This document shows, piece after piece, positions 54,841 through 63,245 of a stretch of DNA of 64,000 bases. Source of the stretch: Alkalibacterium pelagium. GTDB taxonomy: Bacteria > Bacillota > Bacilli > Lactobacillales > Carnobacteriaceae_A. The notes beneath the pieces were generated by a model, which ran no database searches, was not told the DNA's origin, and saw nothing but the letters and a program-made list of their open reading frames with translations. How positions within the stretch are numbered: the first letter of the stretch is position 1; each line of letters starts with the position of its first letter. Position numbers and translations under genes: made by a program. Where the stretch lies: positions 1-64,000 of the forward strand of contig NZ_FNZU01000010.1 in assembly GCF_900109325.1 (NCBI RefSeq). Direction: 5' to 3'.

Positions 54841-56169
54841 ATGGAACAAAAAAGAGAGCAATGGGGATCCCGCTGGGGCTTTATTTTAGCTACTATGGGT
54901 TCTGCAGTAGGTTTGGGAAACATCTGGCGATTTTCATACGCCATGGGAGAAGGCGGAGGTTCAGCATTTCTGATTATTTATTTATTAAGCGTCCTGCTCC
55001 TCGGATTTCCTGTCATGCTGATTGAATTCTCTATCGGACGCCGCTCACAGGCTGATGCCGTTCAAGCGTTCAAGAAGCTTGCTCCAAAATCACCCTGGTT
55101 TATAGCTGGAGGACTGGGTGTATTAGCTGCTTTTCTGATTCTGTCGTTTTATGGCGTAATCGGAGGCTGGTCTTTACGTTACACCTTTGAATATCTGACT
55201 GGTGGAATTACTGGAGATTCTTCTGAATTCTTCTCCGGTTTCATAGGCAGCACTGTATCCCCGGTCGTCTGGCAGTTCGTCTTCATGGCTTTGACAATCG
55301 GGATAGTCTTTATCGGGGTACAGAAAGGAATCGAGTTGTCCAGTAAATGGATGATGCCTATCCTGAGTATTCTAGTCATCATACTGGCAGCCTACAGTCT
55401 CACACTTGGTGGAACAGCTGAAGCCCTGAACTTCATGTTCAGACCCGAATGGAGCGCATTTGCTGATCCTAATATCTATCTCAGTGCCATGGGACAGGCA
55501 TTCTTCACACTAAGCCTTGGAATGGGCATCATGCTGACGTACAGCAGTTACCTGAAACCTGACGCGCGTCTGACCTCTTCCGCTGCGATTATCATCGTTT
55601 TGGATACTGTGTTTGCAATTATTTCCGGCTTGATCATCTTCCCGGCGTTATTCGCTTTCGGACTTGATCCTGCTGAAGGGGCGGGACTTGTGTTTATCGT
55701 GCTTCCTAATATATTTGAAGCCTTAGGTGGCATTGGAACGATTGTCGGCCTCGTATTCTTTATCCTATTTTCATTAGCCGCGCTATCATCAGCCATCTCG
55801 CTGCTGGAAGTATCCGTATCTTACTTTATGCGCCGGTTAAATATGTCCCGTAAAGCAGTTACGCTGATTGTTGGACTCGTTATTTCTTTACTGGGTGTAT
55901 TGAGTTCACTGAGCCAGGGAGCCATGGAAATAACAATTATGGGAGACAGTTTCCTGGACTTCATTGATGGCTTCACCGGAAACCTACTCCTTCCATTGAG
56001 TGCTCTGATTTCAGTACTATTTGTGAGCTGGACTTGGAAGAAAGAGGATATCCTAACTCATACAGATACAAGCGGAACTGCATGGTCAGGGCTCTTTATC
56101 TTTACAGTGAAGTTCATTGCGCCAATTGCCATACTCGTAGTGCTGATCATCGGTATTCTGAACTGGTAA
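54841..56169 (+). CDS. Neurotransmitter:sodium symporter (NSS/SNF family)
   Basis: A 442-residue LeuT-like transporter. Helix 1 carries ATMGSAVGLGNIWRFSY, which binds sodium and substrate. GGSAFLIIYLLSVLLLGFP follows, and helix 6 has LSLGMGIMLTYSSYL. Eleven helices fit the prokaryotic members. Since it is divergent from the branched-chain keto acid operon and near ldh, uptake of leucine, isoleucine or valine is a reasonable guess; tyrosine or tryptophan are known alternatives in the family. Confidence 0.92.
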   Translation: MEQKREQWGSRWGFILATMGSAVGLGNIWRFSYAMGEGGGSAFLIIYLLSVLLLGFPVMLIEFSIGRRSQADAVQAFKKLAPKSPWFIAGGLGVLAAFLILSFYGVIGGWSLRYTFEYLTGGITGDSSEFFSGFIGSTVSPVVWQFVFMALTIGIVFIGVQKGIELSSKWMMPILSILVIILAAYSLTLGGTAEALNFMFRPEWSAFADPNIYLSAMGQAFFTLSLGMGIMLTYSSYLKPDARLTSSAAIIIVLDTVFAIISGLIIFPALFAFGLDPAEGAGLVFIVLPNIFEALGGIGTIVGLVFFILFSLAALSSAISLLEVSVSYFMRRLNMSRKAVTLIVGLVISLLGVLSSLSQGAMEITIMGDSFLDFIDGFTGNLLLPLSALISVLFVSWTWKKEDILTHTDTSGTAWSGLFIFTVKFIAPIAILVVLIIGILNW

Positions 56170-56232
56170 GCAGCATACCGATAAAATTCATCCTCATGGG
56201 TATAGAGGATGGCCTTGTTTTTACTCATATTA

Positions 56233-56279
56233 AACAGCAGAAAAACCAGAGCTCTCAATGCCCTGGTTTTTCTGCTGTT
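56233..56279. terminator. Bidirectional terminator
   Basis: A 17-bp perfect stem (AACAGCAGAAAAACCAG and complement) with a 13-nt loop between the converging symporter and dioxygenase genes. Confidence 0.88.
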
Positions 56280-56292
56280 TTGTGTTTATCTG

Positions 56293-57270
56293 TTATTCTT
56301 TTTCAAATGTCTTTGTGCTTCTCACTGTATCGAAATGTCTGACCTGACTTTCAATCGATTCTCTGCTATTCTCCAGGAACGGAGGAAGAGACAATTTCTC
56401 CCCCAAAGTTTCATAAGGTTCGTCACCCATGAATCCAGGACCTTCTGTAGCCAGTTCAATTAAAATACCTCTCGTTACTCTTGCATACAGGGACTGGAAG
56501 AAGAAGCGGTCGACAAATCCTGAATTAGGAAGCTGGAACTGCTGATAGTGAGTGATCCAGTCTTCAATTGCTTTTTTATCGTCCACTCTGAACGCCACAT
56601 GGTGAACTGTTCCGAATCCTTCACGATGCACTGGCAAGTTTTCCTGAACATCAACAATGACTTGAGCACCATTTCCACCTTCGCCCATTTCAAACAGATG
56701 GAAGGTTTCTTCTTGTCCAATTTCTCTCATACTATATACCTGTTCAAGGACAGCTTTGATGTAATCGAAGTCAGCATAAGTCAGGAAGATTGGGCCCAGT
56801 CCAGTAATAGCATGTTCCAGAGGAATCGGTCCTTTCTGCCATGGCGTTCCAGACTCCACTCCTTCATTTTTCTCATCTGAGATCAGCTGATACTGCTGGT
56901 CATCAAAATCTTTAAACTTCAGTACTTGTTTACCGAACTGTTCCTGTATTCCATCATTTTCAATGTCCAATCGCTCGAATCGTTCGACCCAATAAGTGAG
57001 TGATTCATCTGTCGGCACTCTGAATGACGTTCTAGATATTTCATCATTTCCGTGAACACCTTTAGGAATGTTCGGGAAGTCAAAGAAAGTCATGTCAGTC
57101 CCTGCACTTCCCTTGTCATCAGCAAAAAAGAGATGGTAGGTTTGAATGTCATCCTGATTGACTGTCTTTTTAACCAGTCTAAGCCCTAAAATGTGCGTAA
57201 AAAAGTCATAAATCTTCTCCGCACTGCTGGTAATTGCTGTAACATGATGAATCCCTGTCAATTCTTTCAT
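56293..57270 (-). CDS. mhqO: Ring-cleaving dioxygenase, MhqO/MhqA-like VOC protein
   Basis: A 325-residue two-domain VOC protein. Each half has a candidate metal His (TGIHHVTAI at the start; GTVHHVAFRVDD at about 220) and a Glu (IELATEGPGFMGDE near 275). Relatives in Bacillus are induced by hydroquinones and quinones. Two MhqR-like operators upstream support a quinone or azo compound detoxification role. Its N-terminus follows a GGAGGAGATT ribosome site. Confidence 0.9.
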   Translation of the reverse strand: MKELTGIHHVTAITSSAEKIYDFFTHILGLRLVKKTVNQDDIQTYHLFFADDKGSAGTDMTFFDFPNIPKGVHGNDEISRTSFRVPTDESLTYWVERFERLDIENDGIQEQFGKQVLKFKDFDDQQYQLISDEKNEGVESGTPWQKGPIPLEHAITGLGPIFLTYADFDYIKAVLEQVYSMREIGQEETFHLFEMGEGGNGAQVIVDVQENLPVHREGFGTVHHVAFRVDDKKAIEDWITHYQQFQLPNSGFVDRFFFQSLYARVTRGILIELATEGPGFMGDEPYETLGEKLSLPPFLENSRESIESQVRHFDTVRSTKTFEKE

Positions 57271-57318
57271 TTTAAATCTCCTCCTGTATTATCTTACATC
57301 GTTTGTGAAATATTATTT

Positions 57319-57336
57319 AAACTCGAATTTCTCATT
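57319..57336 (-). promoter_or_regulatory. Second, weaker MhqR-like site
   Basis: AAACTCGAATTTCTCATT contains the core CTCGAATT with a degenerate second half, compared with the B. subtilis MhqR consensus TATCTCGAATTCGAGATA. It lies about 50 bases before the dioxygenase start. Confidence 0.45.
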
Positions 57337-57390
57337 AAAAGCTTGCTCAAGCGATTTCTGCTATAAAGGCTCTTATGGCTTTGAGCAATT

Positions 57391-57409
57391 TATTTCGAAT
57401 TCGAGGTAA
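57391..57409 (-). promoter_or_regulatory. MhqR-like operator
   Basis: TATTTCGAATTCGAGGTAA matches the MhqR consensus TATCTCGAATTCGAGATA at 16 of 18 positions and is centred on the palindrome CGAATTCG. It lies about 120 bases upstream of the mhqO-like gene and would permit derepression by quinones. Confidence 0.7.
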
Positions 57410-57491
57410 TTATACCGCGTCTATTTTTCATTGTCAAATTGTTGCATTTTTATTAAGAAAAAATCTTTTTAATAATATTTAATATTTTTGA

Positions 57492-57520
57492 TTGCTAAAC
57501 GGCTTCCAATAAATTATACT
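57492..57520 (+). promoter_or_regulatory. Promoter of the PlcR-like regulator gene
   Basis: TTGCTA (57492-57497), 17 bases, TATACT (57515-57520); transcription would start about 20 bases before the coding sequence. Confidence 0.65.
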
Positions 57521-57547
57521 TCCATATATAGAAAGCGTGGGATGAAA

Positions 57548-58411
57548 ATGAAATTAGGAGAAATCATAAAAATCAAGCGAAAAGAGCTTGGTTTAACTCA
57601 ACAGCAATTGGCAAAAGATATCTGCGCACAGGCTCTGATCAGCCGTGTAGAAAAAGGAGATATCGTGCCGAAAAAAGCCATTTTAGATAAGCTGGAACAA
57701 AGGCTGGGTCTTGAAGAAAACGAACTGATCAAGGCAGAGAATGACAACAGTAAAAAGAATGAGCTTCAGGATGTTAAGAAGAACATCAGGCAGTACTCTT
57801 TAAATAGAGACTACAAAACGATAGAATTACTGCTTGATCATCACAAGCTATTAATTAATAGCTCTCGTGATGTTAACGATAAGGTGTTTTTTGCTATGAT
57901 TGATGCCTCATTAGAATACCAGTTATATAATCGAAGTGACAAAGCCTTGGAGATATTGAATGGTATTTATCTCGATGATGTTGAAACTGAACTAGCTGTA
58001 GAGGTTTACAATGCTCGCGGAATCATATACTATAAAAGAGACGATTTTGAACAAGCAAGACAATCGTACAAAAAAGGAATAGATATCCTAGATGAATCAG
58101 TCAGCATTGAAATACGCGCTAAAATTACATTAAATTATGCATTAGCTTTAGAACAATTAGATAACAACAAGGAAGCTCTCTCATATGTGTCTGAGGGAAT
58201 TGACATGTTAGTACAAAATAATTCTCTATACTCGTTAGGGGATTATCACCACACAAAAGGACATATTTTTTATAAATTAGGTAATCTAGAGGATTCAAAA
58301 GAGTGCTTTGAGCTCTCTTCCAGTATTTTCAGGCTTCAAAACAACAAAAAACTTTTATCTTTTTCTCAGCTGGCGCTGACGGAAATTAACAATAAACTAT
58401 CGCAGAAATAA
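57548..58411 (+). CDS. PlcR-like RRNPP-type transcriptional regulator (HTH plus TPR)
   Basis: A regulator of about 287 residues. The N-terminal XRE-type HTH reads LGEIIKIKRKELGLTQQQLA then ICAQALISRVEKGDIVP; helical repeats fill residues about 75-287 (for example YNARGIIYYKRDDFEQARQS and HTKGHIFYKLGNLEDSKECF, both typical TPR units). The length equals PlcR (285). I use the ATG at 57548, six bases after GTGGG; an in-frame ATG at 57542 touches it. The stop is followed at once by AGGAGG and a 46-codon exported peptide gene. In RRNPP systems the TPR domain binds a re-imported peptide. The ligand and targets here are inference. Confidence 0.85.
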   Translation: MKLGEIIKIKRKELGLTQQQLAKDICAQALISRVEKGDIVPKKAILDKLEQRLGLEENELIKAENDNSKKNELQDVKKNIRQYSLNRDYKTIELLLDHHKLLINSSRDVNDKVFFAMIDASLEYQLYNRSDKALEILNGIYLDDVETELAVEVYNARGIIYYKRDDFEQARQSYKKGIDILDESVSIEIRAKITLNYALALEQLDNNKEALSYVSEGIDMLVQNNSLYSLGDYHHTKGHIFYKLGNLEDSKECFELSSSIFRLQNNKKLLSFSQLALTEINNKLSQK

Positions 58412-58422
58412 GGAGGATTTTC

Positions 58423-58563
58423 ATGAAAAAACATAAAAAAGCTTTTGCATTAGTCTTAGCTGGTTTCATGGCTTTAACCTTTATTGTATCTCCACTAACT
58501 GTCCCAAGAATTCCACCTCTGCTTGAACGTGCAGCAGTAGAAGTAGAACATAACGTAGCGTAA
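58423..58563 (+). CDS. Putative quorum-sensing pre-peptide (PapR-like), 46 residues
   Basis: A short gene 11 bases after the regulator stop, with the perfect ribosome site AAGGAGGATTTTC before ATG 58423. The product starts with MKKHKKAFALVLAGFMALTF, a basic n-region and hydrophobic core of an export signal, then IVSPLTVPRIPPLLERA and ends with AVEVEHNVA. Its size and layout equal PapR of the PlcR system (48 residues), where the C-terminal few residues, after extracellular cleavage, are imported by Opp. The mature peptide is probably within the last ten residues. No similarity to the PapR sequence itself is apparent to me. Confidence 0.8.
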   Translation: MKKHKKAFALVLAGFMALTFIVSPLTVPRIPPLLERAAVEVEHNVA

Positions 58564-58620
58564 CTTTACCCTGTCATCTGAGAAAGATAAAAGCTTCTCG
58601 TTACGAATACGATTGAACTG

Positions 58621-58651
58621 CCAGCTAAGGTCCCTCTTGGCTGGTTTTTTT
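58621..58651 (+). terminator. Terminator of the regulator-peptide operon
   Basis: CCAGCTAAG / CTTGGCTGG stem with a 6-nt loop and T7. Confidence 0.85.
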
Positions 58652-58723
58652 AAGGAGCATATTATTACAGTTTGCTGCATGATTATGATAATCTTACTAT
58701 ATCAAACAAAAGGAGTGGTATAG

Positions 58724-59032
58724 TTGGCAGACAGAAATAACGATCCGCATAGACGTGAAGAGAATCGACGCACCGGTCTCTTTGCCCTGTTTCTCATTGC
58801 CCTTGTCATAATTGTAGGAGTAATCGTCGTCATGTTCTTCATGGGAGATGGAGAAACCCCTACTGACACTGATACTGGTGATCAGACTGAAGAGCAGATT
58901 GATGATGGTGGCGATGATGCAGATCTGGACGTCGATATTGACATCGATGGCGATGACGGGACCGATGGCGAAACAGACACTGAAAACGATGCTGAATCAG
59001 GCGACGGGACAGAGACTGAAGAGGAAGAATAA
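58724..59032 (+). CDS. Single-span membrane protein with a strongly acidic extracellular tail
   Basis: A 102-residue protein. The N-terminus is charged (NNDPHRREENRRT), a helix at about 18-40 (FALFLIALVIIVGVIVVMFF) spans the membrane, and the remaining 60 residues are nearly all Asp, Glu, Gly and Thr, with short repeats like DVDIDIDGDDG. TTG start after AAAAGGAGTGG. The positive-inside rule puts the acidic tail outside. Calcium or wall association is possible; no family recognised. Confidence 0.75.
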   Translation: MADRNNDPHRREENRRTGLFALFLIALVIIVGVIVVMFFMGDGETPTDTDTGDQTEEQIDDGGDDADLDVDIDIDGDDGTDGETDTENDAESGDGTETEEEE

Positions 59033-59285
59033 GGTCCAGACTCCAGGAAGTGGGTATCCTGAATTTGTCTTTATAAAGAAGTAATTTTTATATTAAGGCA
59101 CCTTTCTGCTATTAGCACGTCTATTCTGTGCTCAAGCAGACTGCGTGCTTTTTTCCTGCTCTTCTATAGCCAGCCTTTGAAAAGGGTTCTTGTCATTCTT
59201 TTATAGTTGAGAGATAATCGTACCACGCATACAGATATTTAATAAGCAGGACAGTCGATCTATTTAAAGAAAGGCAGGATCTCAC

Positions 59286-59765
59286 ATGAGTAAACAAGTC
59301 AAAACAAATGTCATCAGACAATTGGAACAGCAGAACATTGATTACAAAGAACACCACTACTTCGGCTCAGATGTCTCCAGTGGAACAGACGTTGCAAGAA
59401 AAATGGGCAATGATCCTGCAAAACAGTTCAAAACTCTAGTCACTCGAGGAAAATCTAATGAAGTCTATGTCTTTGTCATTCCAGTCAATGAAGAACTGGA
59501 TCTGAAAAAAGCAGCACAATCTGTCGATGAAAAAAGCGTAAGCATGATCAAGGAGAAAGAACTTCTGCCTCTGACTGGTTATGTACACGGGGGATGCTCC
59601 CCCATCGGAATGAAAAAAACTTTCCAAACCGTCCTTCACTCCTCTGCAGAACAGTTTGAAACTATTATTTTCAGTGCTGGCAAGGTCGGCGTATCCGTTG
59701 AAATCAATGCCGAGGATTTGATGAGACTCATCGATGGTCATATCGCTAATGTTGTAAAGAGCTAG
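59286..59765 (+). CDS. ybaK: Cys-tRNA(Pro)/Cys-tRNA(Cys) deacylase YbaK/EbsC
   Basis: A 159-residue editing enzyme that clears mischarged Cys-tRNA(Pro). Conserved Lys in PAKQFKTLVTRGK and the PLTGYVHGGCSPIGMKK segment are typical of YbaK/EbsC. The ribosome site AAAGGCAGGATC precedes the ATG. Monocistronic, with its own terminator. Confidence 0.95.
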   Translation: MSKQVKTNVIRQLEQQNIDYKEHHYFGSDVSSGTDVARKMGNDPAKQFKTLVTRGKSNEVYVFVIPVNEELDLKKAAQSVDEKSVSMIKEKELLPLTGYVHGGCSPIGMKKTFQTVLHSSAEQFETIIFSAGKVGVSVEINAEDLMRLIDGHIANVVKS

Positions 59766-59773
59766 CTGGGTAA

Positions 59774-59820
59774 AAAATGCCGGATCAGAGACATTCAATC
59801 TCTTGATACCGGCATTCTTT
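59774..59820. terminator. Terminator after ybaK
   Basis: AATGCCGGAT-CAGAGA pairs with TCTCTTGAT-CCGGCATT. A6 on the left and TCTTT on the right make it usable in both directions. Confidence 0.85.
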
Positions 59821-59851
59821 ATGCGCCCCATTATTTTATATATTCATTTAT

Positions 59852-61057
59852 TTACATCATAGCTTTTTCAGCTTTCATCGCTGCTTTAGGGTGTTTCCAC
59901 ATAGCCTTCTCAGCCTTAAAAGCGGCTTTCGGATGCTTAACCATCGCTTTAGCCTTTTTCTTATGCATCATTTTTTTAGCTTTGTGCATGTTTTTCTTCT
60001 TGTAGCTTGAAGGAAGCAGAAGCGTAAAGATTGTCAGGAACAGGCCGATTATCGGCAGCCAGAAAAGCAGCGGGTGTTTTTTAGCTTTGACCATCCAGCT
60101 TCCTTTTCTATGCCAGCCGCTGTTAGTACCTCTTTCTTTCAACTCTTCCGCATTTCCATGAAGGGTACTCTCTTTGGGCGAACCGGCTTCTCTTGATTCA
60201 TCATAGTTTGTCTTGTACACAGATTTCTCAAGGAAGTGATCAGTGAATCGAGGCATGATAGCTGCCATGAGACTAATCATTTTAGACTGTCCACCAACGA
60301 ACATGTCTCGAGTCGGATTCTGAGCCACATGCAGAATAGCTTCAGCTACGCTCTCGGGTGGGTACATCATTGCATCATGAGACGGTGCTTTGTCAATATA
60401 ACTTGCAGCATGGTCTCCATATGGCGTGTCGACGCGTGCAGGATGGATCTGGGATACAACGACAGGGATGTGATCTTTTTCAGCTTCCATGCGAAGCGCA
60501 TCAGTCAGACTGTGCACAGCAAATTTGGAAGAAGAATAGGTTCCCTGAATAGGAAATGTGCGGTTACCTACTACACTGCCCAGGTTGATCAATGCACCTG
60601 CTGTTTCTTTGTCTTTAAAATGATTCAGTGCTGCCAGCGATCCATACAAGGTTCCCCAGTAGTTGACTTCAAAGAGCTGTCTGGCGTCTTCAATCGGAAC
60701 ATCTGTAATGTGTCCATAGATTGCCACGGCTGCGTTATTGACCCATGTGTCAAAGCCACCATACTCTTTTACTGTTTCCTCAGCGAGTCGATCGACATCT
60801 TCTTTTTTAGACACGTCAGTGACGACATAAACCACTTCGGTTCCCTGATTCTTCAATTCATCTGTCAGAGTTTTCAGTGCATCTTCTTCTGTTCCTGCAA
60901 GAACAAGCTTGGCCTCTTTTTCAGCTGCCATACGAGCTGTCACAAGTCCAATTCCGCTAGTTGCGCCTGTGATGACCATTACCTGATCATTTAGATTCTT
61001 CAGTTTCAGTGTCAGACTGTTCAACGGTTTAGTGTCAGTTACTTTTCTTTGTGTCAT
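59852..61057 (-). CDS. Short-chain dehydrogenase with a C-terminal transmembrane helix and lysine-rich repeats
   Basis: A protein of about 401 residues. The N-terminal SDR domain (about 20-270) has TGATSGIGLVTARMA, VNNAAVAIYG and the catalytic YSSSKFA. A linker leads to a helix at about 330-350 (LLFWLPIIGLFLTIFTLLL) and then a 45-residue tail rich in Lys, Ala, Met and His with a 14-residue repeat (KHPKAAFKAEKA.. twice). Start: ATG 61057, eight bases after AGGAGG; an upstream ATG at 61132 is unlikely. Related SDRs occur with a TM, but the tail is unusual. Substrate unknown. Confidence 0.87.
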   Translation of the reverse strand: MTQRKVTDTKPLNSLTLKLKNLNDQVMVITGATSGIGLVTARMAAEKEAKLVLAGTEEDALKTLTDELKNQGTEVVYVVTDVSKKEDVDRLAEETVKEYGGFDTWVNNAAVAIYGHITDVPIEDARQLFEVNYWGTLYGSLAALNHFKDKETAGALINLGSVVGNRTFPIQGTYSSSKFAVHSLTDALRMEAEKDHIPVVVSQIHPARVDTPYGDHAASYIDKAPSHDAMMYPPESVAEAILHVAQNPTRDMFVGGQSKMISLMAAIMPRFTDHFLEKSVYKTNYDESREAGSPKESTLHGNAEELKERGTNSGWHRKGSWMVKAKKHPLLFWLPIIGLFLTIFTLLLPSSYKKKNMHKAKKMMHKKKAKAMVKHPKAAFKAEKAMWKHPKAAMKAEKAMM

Positions 61058-61173
61058 AAAATAATCCTCCTTATAGAATTCACGTTCTATGCATCTATTG
61101 TTAATTTTAAAGGATAGATGGTCGTATACCAACTGATACGGCTAGAAAAGGCGATTGGACCAGGCTTTTTTAA

Positions 61174-61725
61174 TTATTCAGGTTCAGCTTCCCATTCAGA
61201 CTTGAGCATACCGTATATAATCATATTGTGATAAGTATCGTCCAGGATTTCATTCTGTCTGCGCATGCCTTCCTGCACGAAGCCCAGTCTTTCAGGTATA
61301 CTCCTGCTTCTCGTGTTTCCTTCAGCAGCCCAGACCTCAAGTTTATCCAGACCAACATAGTCGAATCCGTATTCCATCAACGCATTCACTGCTCGAGTCA
61401 TGATGCCTTTCCCTTGAAAGTCAGGTCCCAGCCAGTAGCCGATCTCAGCACTCTTAACATCCCAGTTGAAGCCTTTCAAACCGACAGTACCCGCAATTTC
61501 CCCTTTGTAAATAATTAGATAATTCATAGCCTTCTGATCTGCGAATTGTTGAAGATTCCTTTTTGTGCCCTCTCTGATATCTTCCTCGCTGTTTACATTA
61601 TGTATCCAGTTCATCCACACTTTCAAATGTTCTCTTGATGCTTCTATCAGGGCATACAGGTCTTCCGTGTCCTGATAATCTTTCAGTTTAAGACTCAACT
61701 CATCATCGATTTTATAATAAAACAT
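61174..61725 (-). CDS. GNAT-family acetyltransferase, RimL-like
   Basis: A 183-residue enzyme. The acetyl-CoA site is IGYWLGPDFQGKGIMTRAVNALM and the end of the fold is EGNTRSRSIPERLGFVQEG. This arrangement is typical of ribosomal-protein N-acetyltransferases (RimJ/RimL) and of YdaF. The true substrate is not determined. A GGGGAG ribosome site precedes the ATG. Confidence 0.9.
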   Translation of the reverse strand: MFYYKIDDELSLKLKDYQDTEDLYALIEASREHLKVWMNWIHNVNSEEDIREGTKRNLQQFADQKAMNYLIIYKGEIAGTVGLKGFNWDVKSAEIGYWLGPDFQGKGIMTRAVNALMEYGFDYVGLDKLEVWAAEGNTRSRSIPERLGFVQEGMRRQNEILDDTYHNMIIYGMLKSEWEAEPE

Positions 61726-61987
61726 AGCTCTCCCCTTTTTACTTTACTATCCTTTTCATAATAAGATACTATCGGTTCTTTTCATTATACTATACTGCTT
61801 GATCTAAAATGCATCAAATGATTTCCCCATATCTTGACCCGATTGATGTTAAATTTTTACTAGCATTTTAAAGCAGGTTTCAACAGCATATGGTACAACA
61901 GCGACAATTAGAATGAATACGTTCACATTTAATACGATGAGTCAGCCTATTTCTATATTATATATTATATTTAAAGGAGACCAGACA

Positions 61988-63130
61988 ATGAGAGTATACA
62001 ACCTTGTATTACTGAGCGGATTGAGCCTCGCCTTACTAGCTGCATGTGACAATACGGATAACGGGACAGAAGCGGAAAGTGCCTTTATAGATGAACAGGA
62101 AGAAGGGATTTACGATTCGAGCGGGAGTGGAGCAACTCATTATCTTAGAGAAGTAGAACGAGCTGATCCAACATGGGCTCGAATCTCCTATTCTTCCCGT
62201 TTCGCCAGCAACCTGGATCTGGAATATATAGCAGAACTGACTGATCCAGACGACCTCACCTTTATAATCGATGAGATGATAGAAGGGTCAAATCGCGAGC
62301 CAGGAATCGTTGCTATGTCTGCTCCTTTATATGGGCTGGAAATAGAGTACGTGGACGGTTCTACTGAAGCTTTTCACCTTTGGATCTCACCTGATGGGAC
62401 ACGAGGTACGGTAATGGATGCAGCTGAAACACATTATATCTATACCTTTTCTCCAGAAGTATCTGAGCAATTCCTGTCTTTTATTCCTGATGAAGATATT
62501 GTTGACTCGCCTGTCCAGGCTGATTGGATCGATGACAATGCTTTCGGCATGACAGAAGTTATTGTTCCATACTCCGGTCAGACGGTTGACCAGATGATCA
62601 TGTATTCAGATTATATCGTCAAAGGCAGTTATGTCAGTGAAGAACCAGCTGATGTTCCCGAGTCCTGGGGAGATGAGAGCATAGCCTACTATTCATTCAA
62701 GGTGAACGAGATATTAAAAGGAGAGCTTGATTCCGAAGAGATTACCATTGGTTACCCGAGGTATTTTGTTCATTGGGTTTGGGATCCGGAAACTGGCGAA
62801 GAAATAGGGATGATCCCAATGGTCGACCCGACCAGGCCGCAACCTGCTCCTGAAGAAGAAATTATCATTTTTTTCAATGAAGGGTTTGAACCTGGTGAGT
62901 ACTTGTATTTCTCTGATGAATCAATCGTTTTTGTCCAGAGTGACGACACTCTTGAAGGTGCCAGTCGGTACTACGATGAAACGTTCGACTCCACTCATAC
63001 AGTCGAACGTTTTGAAGTAAACAATGACTGGGAAGTTGAGATCACTTTAGTCATTGAAAATGAAGATCTGCCATTGGATGATCCATACGCGGGGATGACA
63101 CTAGATGAACTGAAGACGATGATTCCTTAA
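61988..63130 (+). CDS. Large acidic lipoprotein of unknown function
   Basis: A 380-residue lipoprotein. I choose the ATG at 61988, preceded by AAAGGAG, and ending the signal peptide with LLAAC (Cys20). The mature protein is acidic (many Asp/Glu). It has two parts: about 40-190 with LEIEYVDGSTEAFHLWISPDG, and about 200-360 with VIVPYSGQTVDQMIMYSDYI and a FKVNEILKGELDSEEITIGY stretch that resembles exported proteins of Bacillaceae of unknown role. The last residues (GMTLDELKTMIP) look like a small helix. Confidence 0.82.
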   Translation: MRVYNLVLLSGLSLALLAACDNTDNGTEAESAFIDEQEEGIYDSSGSGATHYLREVERADPTWARISYSSRFASNLDLEYIAELTDPDDLTFIIDEMIEGSNREPGIVAMSAPLYGLEIEYVDGSTEAFHLWISPDGTRGTVMDAAETHYIYTFSPEVSEQFLSFIPDEDIVDSPVQADWIDDNAFGMTEVIVPYSGQTVDQMIMYSDYIVKGSYVSEEPADVPESWGDESIAYYSFKVNEILKGELDSEEITIGYPRYFVHWVWDPETGEEIGMIPMVDPTRPQPAPEEEIIIFFNEGFEPGEYLYFSDESIVFVQSDDTLEGASRYYDETFDSTHTVERFEVNNDWEVEITLVIENEDLPLDDPYAGMTLDELKTMIP

Positions 63131-63147
63131 TATCTAACTCTGATAGG

Positions 63148-63185
63148 AAGCTGATCTGTTAAAAAGCTGCAGATCAGCTTTTTTT
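63148..63185 (+). terminator. Terminator of the 61988 lipoprotein gene
   Basis: AAGCTGATCTG / CAGATCAGCTT with an 11-nt loop and T7. Confidence 0.9.
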
Positions 63186-63245
63186 ATTTAAAAATCTGAA
63201 GGATTTTTTTCCTTTCAGCCCTAGAGGTGTTTTTTAGATGGTGAT

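Noticed and set aside
58495-58680. Reverse-strand frame over the pre-peptide region
   Set aside because: No ribosome site, passes through a terminator, and overlaps the forward 46-codon gene that has a perfect ribosome site.
60236-60994. 252-residue forward frame
   Set aside because: Antisense shadow of the SDR gene, which has clear catalytic motifs.
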